DNA from: Pieris napi
Lineage: Eukaryota > Arthropoda > Insecta > Lepidoptera > Pieridae
Length of the DNA: 64,000 nucleotides
Direction: 5' to 3'
Assembly: GCF_905475465.1 (NCBI RefSeq)
Contig: NC_062250.1
Location: 4,486,501 to 4,550,500 of the forward strand
The stretch's first letter is position 1; every line of letters begins with the position of its first letter. Made by a program: the position numbers and the translations under genes. The notes under the pieces were generated by a model, which was given only the letters and a program-made list of their open reading frames with translations, made no database searches and had not been told where the DNA came from. Positions 11,632-22,009 of this stretch are shown here, one piece after another.

Positions 11632-11890
11632 TTACTTGACATAATGACCCCTGGATGAGACAGCCGGGGTCTGTAGTGAGCGTCTATCGCGTTTGGTCTT
11701 GAGCTTCGTTCCACCTCGCTTCAAGTCCTTCTTTGCCTCATCCGCAACAGTACGTCGCCAGGTTTGCTTGGGACGGCCACTTGTCCGCTTTCCTTGCGGT
11801 TTCCAACCAAGTGCTGGCTTGGGGATATGGTTGAAATCTCTTCGAAGTATGGCCTAACCGATTCCACTTGCGTCGCTTGGTCTGTTGGAA
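11632..11890 (-). pseudogene. LINE ORF2 C-terminal remnant
   Basis: The minus strand encodes a typical LINE tail. From the upstream side come RRKWNRLGHTSKR, a frame change, then IPKPALGWKPQGKR and GRPKQTWRRTVADEAKK, ending at a TAA at 11632-11634. The pattern K-x-R-G-R-P-K-x-T-W-R-R-T-V is a hallmark of the zone after reverse transcriptase in one widespread animal LINE group. The frameshift and the loss of everything upstream make it a dead fragment. A 69-codon plus-strand frame at 11764-11973 is its shadow. Confidence 0.8.
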
Positions 11891-11999
11891 TCGGGGTTGC
11901 TCGTCAGCGCTCTCAGAGTTGCTCTTTGAAAATCTTTGGGCCAGAAGATACTATATGTACGGTATTCTGCTGATCTATGATTCTGATATATGTAAAAAG

Positions 12000-12678
12000 G
12001 CTTAATTATTTAGAATAGGGAAAGCCAACCTATTTAGAAACGACAAAAGCTTATAATTTATAGAAATAAATGTTTCCTGGAATAGTGTGCATAGAAAATT
12101 TTATTTGACAAGTTTTATCATTCCCGCTTTATATTCTTAAATCAATTTAAACTACCTCTTCCAGCGAAATTTTTGAAGATACATTGTAACAAGACAAACA
12201 ATTCACTTTAAGAAATTATTTAAAACTCATATTTATTACGAACGTCCAGTTTGAATTATAATGACGTACCGCGGCTGTAATCATGTCGTTTGGTTTACAC
12301 ATTGCTTCTGCATTTGAGGAATTATGTCCTTACCTTAAACTTGTTCAAATTCCCCTATCCCCGTCTCTCTCAGACAAACGAAATAAAAGGAGACAGATTT
12401 AACACTTTTGTTGTAAATTTTTATTTCGTACAGTGAAAGATGCTCGCCTGTGGGCTTACTTATAAACGATGATTCCTGAAACCTCAATTTGCAATCTTAC
12501 ATTGGGTTTTGGTACCACACGCCGCGGTATGCATATTTCAATATTCGATATCTCGTGTGACGTTCATCATTCTTTTGGCATACATAGCTGTTTTTGGTTG
12601 TTTATTTATTAATTATTAAAATGTAGAATCGTTATATTTTGATATGAAGTATATTAAGGAGGCGTTAGGATAACATAA
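12000..12678. other. Unassigned AT-rich DNA
   Basis: No gene or known repeat recognised. Confidence 0.35.
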
Positions 12679-12679
12679 A

Positions 12680-12923
12680 TCTATATATATAATATAAAAA
12701 TGTTATGTTGGTTTGTGTTCCTACGCTTCAATAACTCAAAAAGTTCTGCACCGATCGAGCTGAAATTTTAGCGTACTATAAAATCCGCATCAAGGATTGT
12801 TTTTATCTATTTTTTCCACAAGTATTTCAAAATTAAACTTATATGATATGTATTCTTTGTTTTGTTTCTCATTTCTCAACCATTCAATCACAATGTGTCA
12901 TTGCGAAGCGTGGCGGGGTTTAG
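12680..12923 (+). mobile_element. Non-autonomous Helitron, group 4
   Basis: Starts A|TCTATATATATAATA and keeps a typical inner block (CAATAACTCAAAAAGTTCTG, then CACCGATCGAGCTGAAATTT). The likely 3' end is GCGAAGCGTGGCGGGG followed by TTAG|T, which departs from the usual CTAG by one base. It is non-coding. Called from the terminal structure and the resemblance of the inner block to other lepidopteran copies. Confidence 0.6.
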
Positions 12924-12924
12924 T

Positions 12925-14045
12925 ATACAAATAATAATCACAAAATAATAGCTAATCAAAATAGTATTTCGCGTAAAATAATCTTCAACATCAAAGATCA
13001 TAAACTTTCATCTTCTTTAGATTCTAATTTATGTTTTAAACTAAAACCTTTGTGCCATAGTAATTAATTGACATCCCGATCGTTATTTACTAAACAAACT
13101 CGGTCTGGACTAGGTTTTTTCGCAAATGACATGAGTTTTTGTGTTTCACCTGTTGCGATATTTTAGTTTGTAGTTCTAATCATTTATCAGCACGATCTTA
13201 AGAGAATTATGGCATATTTAAACAATTTATTGCTGCCGCAAAACAAGGGATATCCTGATAACTCTGTTCGTTTCCGATAAGGACCTTTAGTTCGCTTGCC
13301 GAAAACATTGTTTTTTTGACATTTGTCGATGTCGCTCTAAATGTTAAAATATCATTTGTACCCATTTTTAAATGAAGTAGGTTTTAATTTGCTAAGTTTT
13401 GCGAAGACATAATTAAGTAATGACAGATGCATAGCTGTTTTAAATATATAATGAGGTTTAATGATTAATATTTTATTGTAAATTGTAATATTAACGATAT
13501 TAGTTGCATACGAATTGTTTAGTTAAGTTGTCTTGTTTTTGTGCAAATTTGCAATAATTATGAATGGAAATTGTGTAAGGTCAGCATGCTATATAATAAA
13601 TTTACACAAAGCTATGAATTTATACATTTGCTAATGTCTAGTAAATTTATATCTAATAAAAAATGCTTTGAACAGAAGCCTTTGTGGGACGGTCGGCTTA
13701 TTAAAATAAAAAATCTGTAATTTGATAGTTTTTGCTGACCATGATTATCGCACGCTTTGACGTCTTAATCCAATCAGGAAAATAAGTGATTAAGTTTCAA
13801 ATAAGGTCGTTTGTAAATGATCCTATGGATAGCTCTCAGTCCGATTAACATTTGACAAATTGAGGTAGGTCCAGGGAATTTTAATTATGGCAATTTGTGT
13901 ATATTAAATAGCCGTTTATATGAAAACAAAATGATCCAAATACCGCAATGTTTTTAGCTTTATTTTATTAATGATAAAAATATGCAATCTTCTGTAAAGA
14001 AAAGAACTATATTATACATATAAGGGATTATTACTTTAAAAAAAT
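12925..14045. other. Unassigned AT-rich DNA
   Basis: No gene or known repeat recognised. Confidence 0.35.
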
Positions 14046-14048
14046 AAA

Positions 14049-14337
14049 TCAGTGGCGCTACTAACTTTTAGGTCTTGGCCTCAGATTTCTGAATTTGTTT
14101 CATGATCATTTTTAAATCTAATAGACAAGTAGGTGATCAGCCTCCAGTTCCTGACACACGCTGTCGTCATTTTAGGTCTAAGACATGTCGGTTTCCTCCC
14201 GATGTTTTCCTTCACCTTTCGAGCAAATGTTAAATGCGCACATAGAAATAAAGTCAATTGGTGCACAGCCGGGGATCGAACCTACGACCTCAGGTATGGG
14301 AGTCGCACGCTGAAGCCACTAGGCCAACAATGCTCAG
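14049..14337 (-). mobile_element. SINE-A, full-length
   Basis: Minus-strand copy with B box GGTTCGATCCC and the family body. The flanks share ATTATTACTTTAA, a 13 bp target-site duplication. Short open frames on both strands over it are SINE shadows. Confidence 0.88.
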
Positions 14338-14678
14338 CTGCTGCTGCTAATTATTACTTTAATATAGTTTAAAAATAATAATAAATAATCAAAATAGCAT
14401 CTCGCGTCGTATTTTCGTAATAATAACATAATTAAGATAAACTCAGGCTGAGTTTTTTTTGAAGTAGTAAAGATCTTTTATTTATTAAGTGGTTAAAGAA
14501 CCTAGCAATTTATAACTTTAATAAACCATAGACTTTTAACGACATTTCACTTAATATCCTGAAAACTATGAGACCTCTTCTATGGTACCAATGCGATGCA
14601 AATCTCAATTGACACCTCGATTCAATAAGGTGAAGGGACGATCTATTCTTGAATTGAAGAATACTAAACTTCTTTATA

Positions 14679-16086
14679 GACCAGTGCAGATAGCCTTCAA
14701 AATAAATAAAAAGTGAAAAAAATTACAGTAGGATGAAACCCATTAGAAAGGCAGGGGAATATGATCAAAATGAAAGGAAAAATAAATTACGGTCGATCTG
14801 AGGTCGGGAAGGGGTAGGGGGGGAGTTTTAAGGGTAAAAAACGGTTTATCTCGATTTCCGGCAAAACTACAAGTCCTATCGAAGAAAGTTAAATGGCAAA
14901 GTTGTAGGTAATAAAAAGATCTAAAACTTTTGTATTTACACATTTTTCACATAACCTCAAAATTGGTGTGAAAAATTCAAAAAACCAAGTTTTTGGTTTT
15001 TTATTTTTATCTTTTACAAAAATTTATTTTTTTAAACGAAATTTGGTGAAAACTTACCTTATTATGTCCCAAATATACTGTAATTTATTTGATTAAAAAT
15101 ATTTATTTGTTCGCCTTATTTTGAATTAATATCGAAAAAACACCCTAATTTTCAATCGAAAATTCTGACGTCAAAATTTCAGCTTTTTTCAAAGGGTTGG
15201 TGTGCTTTCAGTTCGTTGAAATCTCTACTTTCCTATGGTAAAAAAATATATACATATTACCATAGTAAATCTTCTCAGAAAACGCAAAAAATCGTATGCA
15301 GTAACGCCCAGACCTGTCATCCCCTTCCTTACTTCTCTATGAAATACGAAAATTTTAGCCCATCTAAAGGCTAAACTTTTTTTTTTAGGTCACTCAGGCA
15401 TCTGATTATAATTTAAAGAAGATTCATAGAGAAGTAGGGAGGGGTATGACGGGTCTGGGCGTTACTGCATACGATGTTTTGCATTTTCTGAGAAGATTTT
15501 CTATGGTAATATATATATATTTTTTTACCATAGGAAAGTAGAGATTTCAACGAACTGAAAGCACACCAACCCTTTGAAAAAAGCTGAAATTTTGACGTCA
15601 GAATTTTCGATTGAAAATTAGGGTGTTTTTTCGATATTAATTCAAAATAAGGTGAAAAAATAAATATTTTTAATCAAATAAATTACAGTATATTTGGGAC
15701 ATAATAAGGTAAGTTTTCACCAAATTTCGTTTAAAAAAATAAATTTTTGTAAAAGATAAAAATAAAAAACCAAAAACTTGGTTTTTTGAATTTTTCACAC
15801 CAATTTTGAGGTTATGTGAAAAATGTGTAAATACAAAAGTTTTAGATCTTTTTATTACCTACAACTTTGCCATTTAACTTTCTTCGATAGGACTTTTAGT
15901 TTTGCCGGAAATCGAGGTAAACCGTTTTTTACCCTTAAAACTCCCCCCCCCCCCCCCCCTCCCCTTCCCGACCTCAGATCGACCGTAATTTATTTTTCCT
16001 TTCATTTTGACCATATTCCCCTGCTTTTGTAATGGGTTTCATCCTACTGTAATTTTTTTTGGTTTCAAAAATTATCGGCACTGGTC
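14679..16086. mobile_element. 1.4 kb foldback element with 665 bp arms
   Basis: The left arm (14679-15343) and right arm (15423-16086) are reverse complements over about 665 bp with only scattered mismatches and small indels, separated by a unique loop of about 79 bp (15344-15422). The termini are GACCAGTGC and GCACTGGTC, each flanked by TA, as expected for an element inserting at TA. The mirror-image open frames at 14743-14943 (minus) and 15823-16032 (plus) are the same arm sequence read twice, not genes. A 17-base C run sits only in the right arm (15943-15959). The superfamily is unknown: the TA flank fits Tc1/mariner-like insertion, but no transposase is present. Confidence 0.9.
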
Positions 16087-16089
16087 TAT

Positions 16090-17965
16090 TAGGTTAAAAA
16101 ATAGGATGAATTCGCAATTAATAATCTGTTTCGTCTATACTAATATTATAAAGAGATTCTTTCACTATTGGAACCTTACGTTATTCCTAATGAACATAGG
16201 TTAAGTTAAACAATAACTTCAACAAGGTATGGGTACGTCTAAAAAATTCAACAATCCATATATGCTGCGGAAACTATTGACAATAGAGGAAAGTACAGTA
16301 CGAAAAGTCCGCGATACCATGTCTAACAAAAAAAAAATGCATTTAAAAGTCTATTTACAAACAAAAGCTTTATAGAACATACTACGACCGAATTAAAAAA
16401 AAATAACCAACATTCCGTAACTTAACCGTAATTGATACACGCGTAAATAAAAATACAATTACGTCTTTATTAAATCTCATATCATAAAACAACTTACACG
16501 TTATCGCTTCTTAGATATATAGTAATAACATCCAATAAAAATAGATTGGGATTTCAACATCTTAGGTAAAAAAGATGACATTATTGTTATTAATACGTCT
16601 AGAGATATCAACACCCTTTTCCAATCCGTAGTACCACAATGACCACCACAGCTATAAAGAATGACGTATTCTATTGGAGACCGTCATAATGATATCGAAA
16701 TGGATGCAGCCACTAAACCATTATTAATACATAGCTTTAACCGGCTCGTTATCTTCATTGGAATCCTTTCTATCCTATTGTTTTTGAACCACTTTTTATA
16801 TTGATATCAATTTTTTTCGATGAGAGCAGAGATAACAAGTGATTTGTTCAAAAAATATCTTGCCTTGAGGCCGAAAGATCAGTTTATTTCGTCGGCAATA
16901 TGCCTTTGTAGCTTTCTTAGGTTTAAGGTTTTCGAGAAACTTCACACAATTAGTTTGATTGAAATTTAAAGCCACTAATGTTGGAGCATAATAGAAGTCC
17001 AATTAATTAAGCTTATTCCGATCTTCATCTGACGTTGATTACATTTTAATGGCGGCTAAGTCACATTAAGAAGTTAACGTTTTTATTTGTAATTTGAATT
17101 CGATACACAGGATTTTGCCCTAAGTAGAAGGTGAAATATCATCGTTTTTATTGCGGCAGCTTAGTTCTTGCGGAATATATTTTTCTTTAAATAAATAGCG
17201 CAGCTTCCAAGCGACAAATTAGGCATTTTATGTACGCAACTCCCACTTTATTGAGACATATTTAACTTGAATAGATAGGACTTTTACTAACACTGTCGTA
17301 TTTTCAATGTAAGTTACTATGTAAAATATTACACGAAATAAACATTATTTAATGGAGCGTATAGCATGAATGTAAAGGAATATTTTAACGTTTGAATATC
17401 AAAAGATGTAAATTGATTTCAAAGTAATTGAAATATCGATTATAATCGTTTAAAATTGTAGCGTCATGATTGACATGACCTCAAATATAATGAAACTCGA
17501 TCGAATCTTAATATAAACATGAGTTGGATTCTACGATTATGGACGGTACTATCCTAGTTATTTCTGAGTCCTTAAATGGTTTGAGAAATTAATAGAGCTG
17601 TTTGTTTTAGAGGTTGATTGCCGCGGGCGCCCGGATATATACAATTTAATGAAGTGTCTGTGTGTTGATTTGTGTATTGGGAGGATGCGGTATGTCGAAA
17701 TGTTGATACCGAAATATAATTATCAGGTAGTGATTAGTAAGATAAGACAATAAATAATGTGTGTTTGTACATTTCAAATCAAACATTAAAATGCTTGCAA
17801 GCAATCGTCGTAATCCTAAACGGGACAGACATTTTGCGTTTATTTGTATAACGTATTTTTTCGTGGAACCGAACCCAGAATCTTTGAATATACGCCACCC
17901 TAAAGCCACTGAGGTAGTAATAAAAAACATAGTTTTGCAAACTTGTTTATTTTTTTTTAAAGACA
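16090..17965. other. Unassigned AT-rich DNA
   Basis: No gene recognised. A short ACTAATATTATAAAGAG stretch near 16140 resembles a Helitron or LINE terminus but no element could be delimited. The 106-codon minus-strand frame at 17646-17966 has no recognisable motif. Confidence 0.35.
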
Positions 17966-17968
17966 ATT

Positions 17969-18191
17969 CACACCAATTGACCTAGTCCCATGCTAAGCTG
18001 GTGAAGCTTGTCGTATGGGTACTAGGCAACGGATATACATACATATTATAGATAGATAGACATAGACATAGACATATTTAAACACCCAAGACCTAAGCAC
18101 AACACCAAATGCTCATCACATCGATGTTCGTCTCAGCCGGGACCCATGGATTCGTAGTCAGGGGTGCTAACCACTAGACTAATGAGTCGTC
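17969..18191 (-). mobile_element. SINE-B lacking its B box
   Basis: Aligns with 10734-10967 except that the B-box segment is missing: GCCGGG runs directly into ACCCATGG near 18137-18145. The loss lies between two GGG repeats, consistent with a short deletion by microhomology. A short GACATA triplication occurs at 18058-18078. Confidence 0.82.
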
Positions 18192-18199
18192 AAACTTAC

Positions 18200-18780
18200 T
18201 TTAACGTAAAATTTTAAACCTAAAACTTTGCTTTTTTATCGTGTTTACTATTAAAAACCTTATACCAATTTCAATTATCACTTTTTCATTATAGAATTTA
18301 ATACAAAACCAATTTAAAGATCGCAGGAATAGACGTCCAGCAAAGATTAACGTGAATATTAAAATTTCCATAACACGGCCTCCAACCATGAATTAATCTA
18401 AGTACGCTTCAAGTTATCTTGCGTGCATCACTATCTGCTAAAACTGTAGCCGTGAAAAAAGTTTAATAATTCCAATTAACCCTAATAATAGGCTCCGGGC
18501 AAAGCTAGGATTAAAAAGACAAATTCCTTCAGTACAATAGCAGGTTGCGAGCGTTCAAAGTACGCTTATATTAATAGACCGTCGACCGGTAGCCGAGATA
18601 TATGATTAACGTATACACGATATATAATTGGAAAGTATGGATTATGAAACTCGAATAAGCGACATACGCGTCCGTGCTGAACTGCCTTTGTGATGGCAAT
18701 GTGATTATTAGAGGTGTTGAAAGTGATAGCTTGTATTAGTACGACAAAAATATTGTAAAGACGCGACACTTTATGTCTAT
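18200..18780. other. Unassigned AT-rich DNA
   Basis: No gene or known repeat recognised. Confidence 0.35.
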
Positions 18781-18785
18781 GTCAC

Positions 18786-19098
18786 CGTAAAATTGTAAAA
18801 ACCGTTAGATTGTAATCTATCTCGCGAGATTGTAAACTGTCGAAAGATTGTGAATCTCAACGAACTGCTTACAAAATACAAATTAACGTATTATTATTCG
18901 GTAGTTATATGAAATTGTTGGGAAGTAAAATTAATCTGTAATTGACCAAAGAAGTTTGAATGATAACTAAGTTAGTGTAGTACAATCTACCGAATAATAA
19001 TACGTTAAATTGTAAGCAGTACGCTGAGGTTCACAATCTTTCGACAGTTTATAATCTCGCGAGATAGATTACAATCTAACGGTGTTTACAATTTTACG
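18786..19098. mobile_element. MITE with arms of about 115 bp
   Basis: The termini CGTAAAATTGTAAA and its complement face inward. The arms then share TTAGATTGTAATCTATCTCG, CGAAAGATTGTGA and CGTATTATTATTCGGTAG, leaving a centre of about 80 bp. The left arm carries an 8 bp extra segment. It is non-coding. No clear target duplication is visible, so the superfamily is open. Confidence 0.8.
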
Positions 19099-19112
19099 TT
19101 AACATATATTTA

Positions 19113-19299
19113 TAGTGGCTCTCATCTCTGAGGTCGTAACTTCGATTCCGGTCTGTGCATCAATGGACTTTCTTTCTATGTGCGCATTTAACATTCGCTC
19201 GACCGGTGAAGGCAAACATCGTAAGAGGCTGATAATCTACTTACCTATTAAAAATGAAATCTGAGGCCCAGACCAAAAAGGTTGTAGCGCCACTGATTT
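19113..19299 (+). mobile_element. SINE-A, 5'-truncated and internally deleted
   Basis: Begins inside the head, after the A box, and keeps a weak B box (CTTCGATTCCG). It lacks most of the middle and ends with the conserved GGTTGTAGCGCCACTGATTT. It starts about 15 bp after the neighbouring MITE. Confidence 0.75.
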
Positions 19300-19622
19300 A
19301 TTATTTATTTATACAATTCGTGCGTTGCAATGTTATATTTATTTTTGAACTTATTGTGACACCTCATCGATTTTTGAGAATAACAGATGAAAGTTTAATC
19401 ATAATCTTGTTCTTTACTGTACAAATACAATACGCGTATTATATTTAGTTATAGTGTAGTATGAATATATTTAGCGAAGTATAGTATAGCTTTGGTTTTA
19501 TATGCAAAACTGTTCGTACTTACAATAGATGAATAAACTATGAGAAAGTAGTTATTTTGGCAAAACCTTTGGTCAATATTGTTCTTACGTGAGAAAGAAG
19601 TTGCAATAACTTTTGTATTTTA

Positions 19623-19990
19623 CTAGCAGACCGGCCAAGCGTTGCTGTGGCTAAGGTTTTTGTTATATTACATAGTAGTAAACTATTCAAGAGAAACGGT
19701 AGGAGAACACCAGTCATGGGGACCACCATGCTTTTTTGGTGATTATGCCATTAAATTGTAGCTTATGTGAAACGTTGGTACTTTCAACACAGCGCCATCT
19801 GTTAGAATTGCTACTATCAAATAATTTACAATAAAATAATATTGCGGGTAAAAATTGAGATTTAAGCTAACCTATCTTTTAAGTTAGATCAAGCCGCACA
19901 AGGTGTGTAAATTTGAATGAAATCGGTTCAGTAGTTTAGGAGTCCATAGCGGACAAACAACGTGACACGTAATTTATATATATATTAAGA
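19623..19990 (-). mobile_element. Non-autonomous Helitron, group 2
   Basis: On the minus strand it begins A|TCTTAATATATATAT and ends GGCCGGTCTGCTAG|T, the Helitron boundary signature. Inner blocks CAGCGCCATCTGTTAGAATT and GGACAAACAACGTGACACG match the copies at 45878-46256 and 47548-47821. No coding capacity; the 63-codon frame at 19538-19729 is a shadow. Confidence 0.82.
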
Positions 19991-20385
19991 TAATATGTCT
20001 TTTATATGTATGAATTTCCGATATGAAACAGTGGTTCATAATCATAGATCATTTTTTAATCTTCCATTTATCTCTTAGAGTTACGAAGGTTCTATTAAGC
20101 CTTTTCGAATAATTTAAGTAATAACAAGTGTGGAACAAACGAATAATTTATTATTGTCTCACGATAAATACACAGAGGCGATTGTAAATATTCCCCCAAT
20201 GACAAGCAATGTAATTGGTTGCATCTGTGTTCATCAGATTTAAGCTCATACATAAAATTAAAAGAGTTCAGCATGGGCACTAATGATGACGTCATGAAAA
20301 CATTTAGTTGTTAATTAAAAAACGTTTATTTCTTATTTAAATTAAGTCAGTTCTAATTACAAAATAAATATAAATAAACAAAAAA
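19991..20385. other. Unassigned AT-rich DNA
   Basis: No gene or known repeat recognised. Confidence 0.3.
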
Positions 20386-20387
20386 AA

Positions 20388-20654
20388 TCAGTGGCGCTAC
20401 AACCTTTTTTATGTCTAGGCCTCAGTATCTGTTTAATCCGTATCTAATAGGCAAGTGGAAGATGAGCCTCATGTGCCTGATACACCCCGTCGACTTTTAA
20501 CGTCTAAGGCAAGCTGGTTTCCTTACGATGTTTTCAATCACCGTTCAAGTGAAAGTTAATGCGCACGAAGAATGAAAGTCCATTGGTGGACAGCCGGGGA
20601 TCGAACCTACGACCTCAGGGATGAGAGTTGCACGCTTAAGCCAACAGTGCTCTA
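20388..20654 (-). mobile_element. SINE-A, source of a tandem array
   Basis: Minus-strand copy with B box GGTTCGATCCC. The A box is damaged because the segment corresponding to TAGTGGCTT has been partly lost (the plus strand reads AAGCCAACAGTGC). Its head and right flank are the first unit of the array at 20574-21173. Confidence 0.82.
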
Positions 20655-21173
20655 TAAAATACTTCAGTGAATTAAAACGACTTTTGTTAACATATAACAC
20701 TACAATTATTTTGGAATATAATAATATTACTGTAGCCAATGAAAAGTGATGACTATTACAAATAACCAAAAGTCCATTGGTGCACAGCCAGGGATCGAAC
20801 CTAAGACCTAAGGGATGAGAGTCGCACGCTTAAGCCACTAGACCAACACTACTCTAAAAAATAAAGATACTTCATTGAATGAAAGCTAGTTTCATTAAAT
20901 ATTACACTACAATTATTTAGGAATAAAGTTAAAAAAATAAGATGAAAAGTTTCGACTATTACAAATAACCAAAAGTCCATTGGTGCACAGCCAGGGATCG
21001 AACCTACGACCTCAGGGATGAGAGTCGCACTCTTAAGCCACTAGGCCAACACTGCTCTATAAAATAAATATATTTTATTGAATTAAAGCTAGTTTCATTA
21101 CATATTACACTACAATTATTTAGGAATAAAATAAAAAAAATAAGATGAAAAGTGTTGACTATTACAAATAACC
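20574..21173. repeat. Three-unit tandem array of SINE head plus flank
   Basis: Units start at about 20574, 20768 and 20971, with a partial fourth start at 21174. The spacing is about 194, 203 and 203 bp. Each unit holds a minus-strand SINE-A head (AAAGTCCATTGGTG... to ...CCAACA(C/G)TGCTCT) followed by about 110 bp of AT-rich flank containing ACACTACAATTATTT and GACTATTACAAATAACC. Because the flank is duplicated too, the extra heads arose by tandem duplication, not by new SINE insertions. Confidence 0.85.
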
Positions 21174-21174
21174 A

Positions 21175-21690
21175 AAAGTGCATTGTGATAAATAAACTAA
21201 CATTTGTATGTATTTTTAATGCGTAAATAAATAATTTGTTTAATTTTCTAAATACGTAATTTAAGTTTGATTTTGAATTTAAAATTCGAATTCATAATAT
21301 TGCAAACATTACTGCCTCGTATGAACGTAACTAATGACGAGTATCCGCCAATTATGCTACGTCTGCATTTCAAGGCGTGACAAAAACTTGCCTGAGTACC
21401 TTCGGAGGCGCTACCGAACTTAATTGGGCTCAATACTACTGGTTATTGACAATTGACTACTGGTTATTGTAGTGTGGCAGTGGATCGAAGGTCGCGTGGC
21501 TGGATTCCTAGCGTTTATGCACCGACTTAAGCCATTTCTGTACGTTATCTAGATAAAAACACGACATAAAATGCGATAGACAGAAAGAGGAATTTGAAGG
21601 ATGCGAACAATTCTTGGAATTGTATCTAATAAGGCAATTGTGAAGCTGATATACAAATTTGAGGCAGCTAGATAGTATGTTTCGGACAGT
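21175..21690. other. Unassigned DNA
   Basis: No gene recognised. A 13-base direct repeat (CTACTGGTTATTG) occurs twice near 21437-21478. Confidence 0.3.
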
Positions 21691-22005
21691 TTTGAGAACT
21701 CACTTCGCAGGCTCTGCGACCCAAAATGTGTCTTGCCCCCTAAATGAGAATCTTCCAGCGCTCTGCCACCGCCAATTGCTGGCTTCCAGCTGCACCAGGT
21801 CCTTCTCTACTGTATTTATCCAGTGGTACGTAGGCCGATTTACTGGTCTCCATCCACCAGCCTGAGCTTACCTGAGTAAGCTTCCTTCACCCGATTTTGG
21901 CCCATGCACTGTAGGTGCCGCCAACGTAGTCTATAGGCCTTGTATTCGCCGATAATGTTGGGTAGAGGCCTACCAACTCGTCTATTTCGAGGTTTTTGAG
22001 TATCC
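21690..22005 (-). pseudogene. LINE C-terminal remnant, RTE-like
   Basis: The minus strand reads HWINTVEKDLVQLEASNWRW, which matches the W-x-D-x-V-x-x-D-L-x-x-L...NWR signature after reverse transcriptase in RTE-like LINEs. Upstream, in another frame, come YKAYRLRWRHLQCMGQNRVK, resembling the RRLRWLGHVxRM stretch that precedes it. At least one frame change separates the two. It is a degenerate 3' fragment; the clade label is by resemblance only. Confidence 0.7.
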
Positions 22006-22009
22006 ATAC

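Noticed and set aside
14743..16032. Two similar proteins encoded at 14743-14943 and 15823-16032
   Set aside because: They are the same foldback arm read from each side; no protein motif.
16136..16162. Another Helitron start
   Set aside because: Only about 20 bases resemble a terminus; no inner block or second end follows.
20574..21173. CRISPR-like or satellite array
   Set aside because: Units are long, contiguous and contain a SINE head; no short repeats with unique spacers. It is a small tandem duplication.
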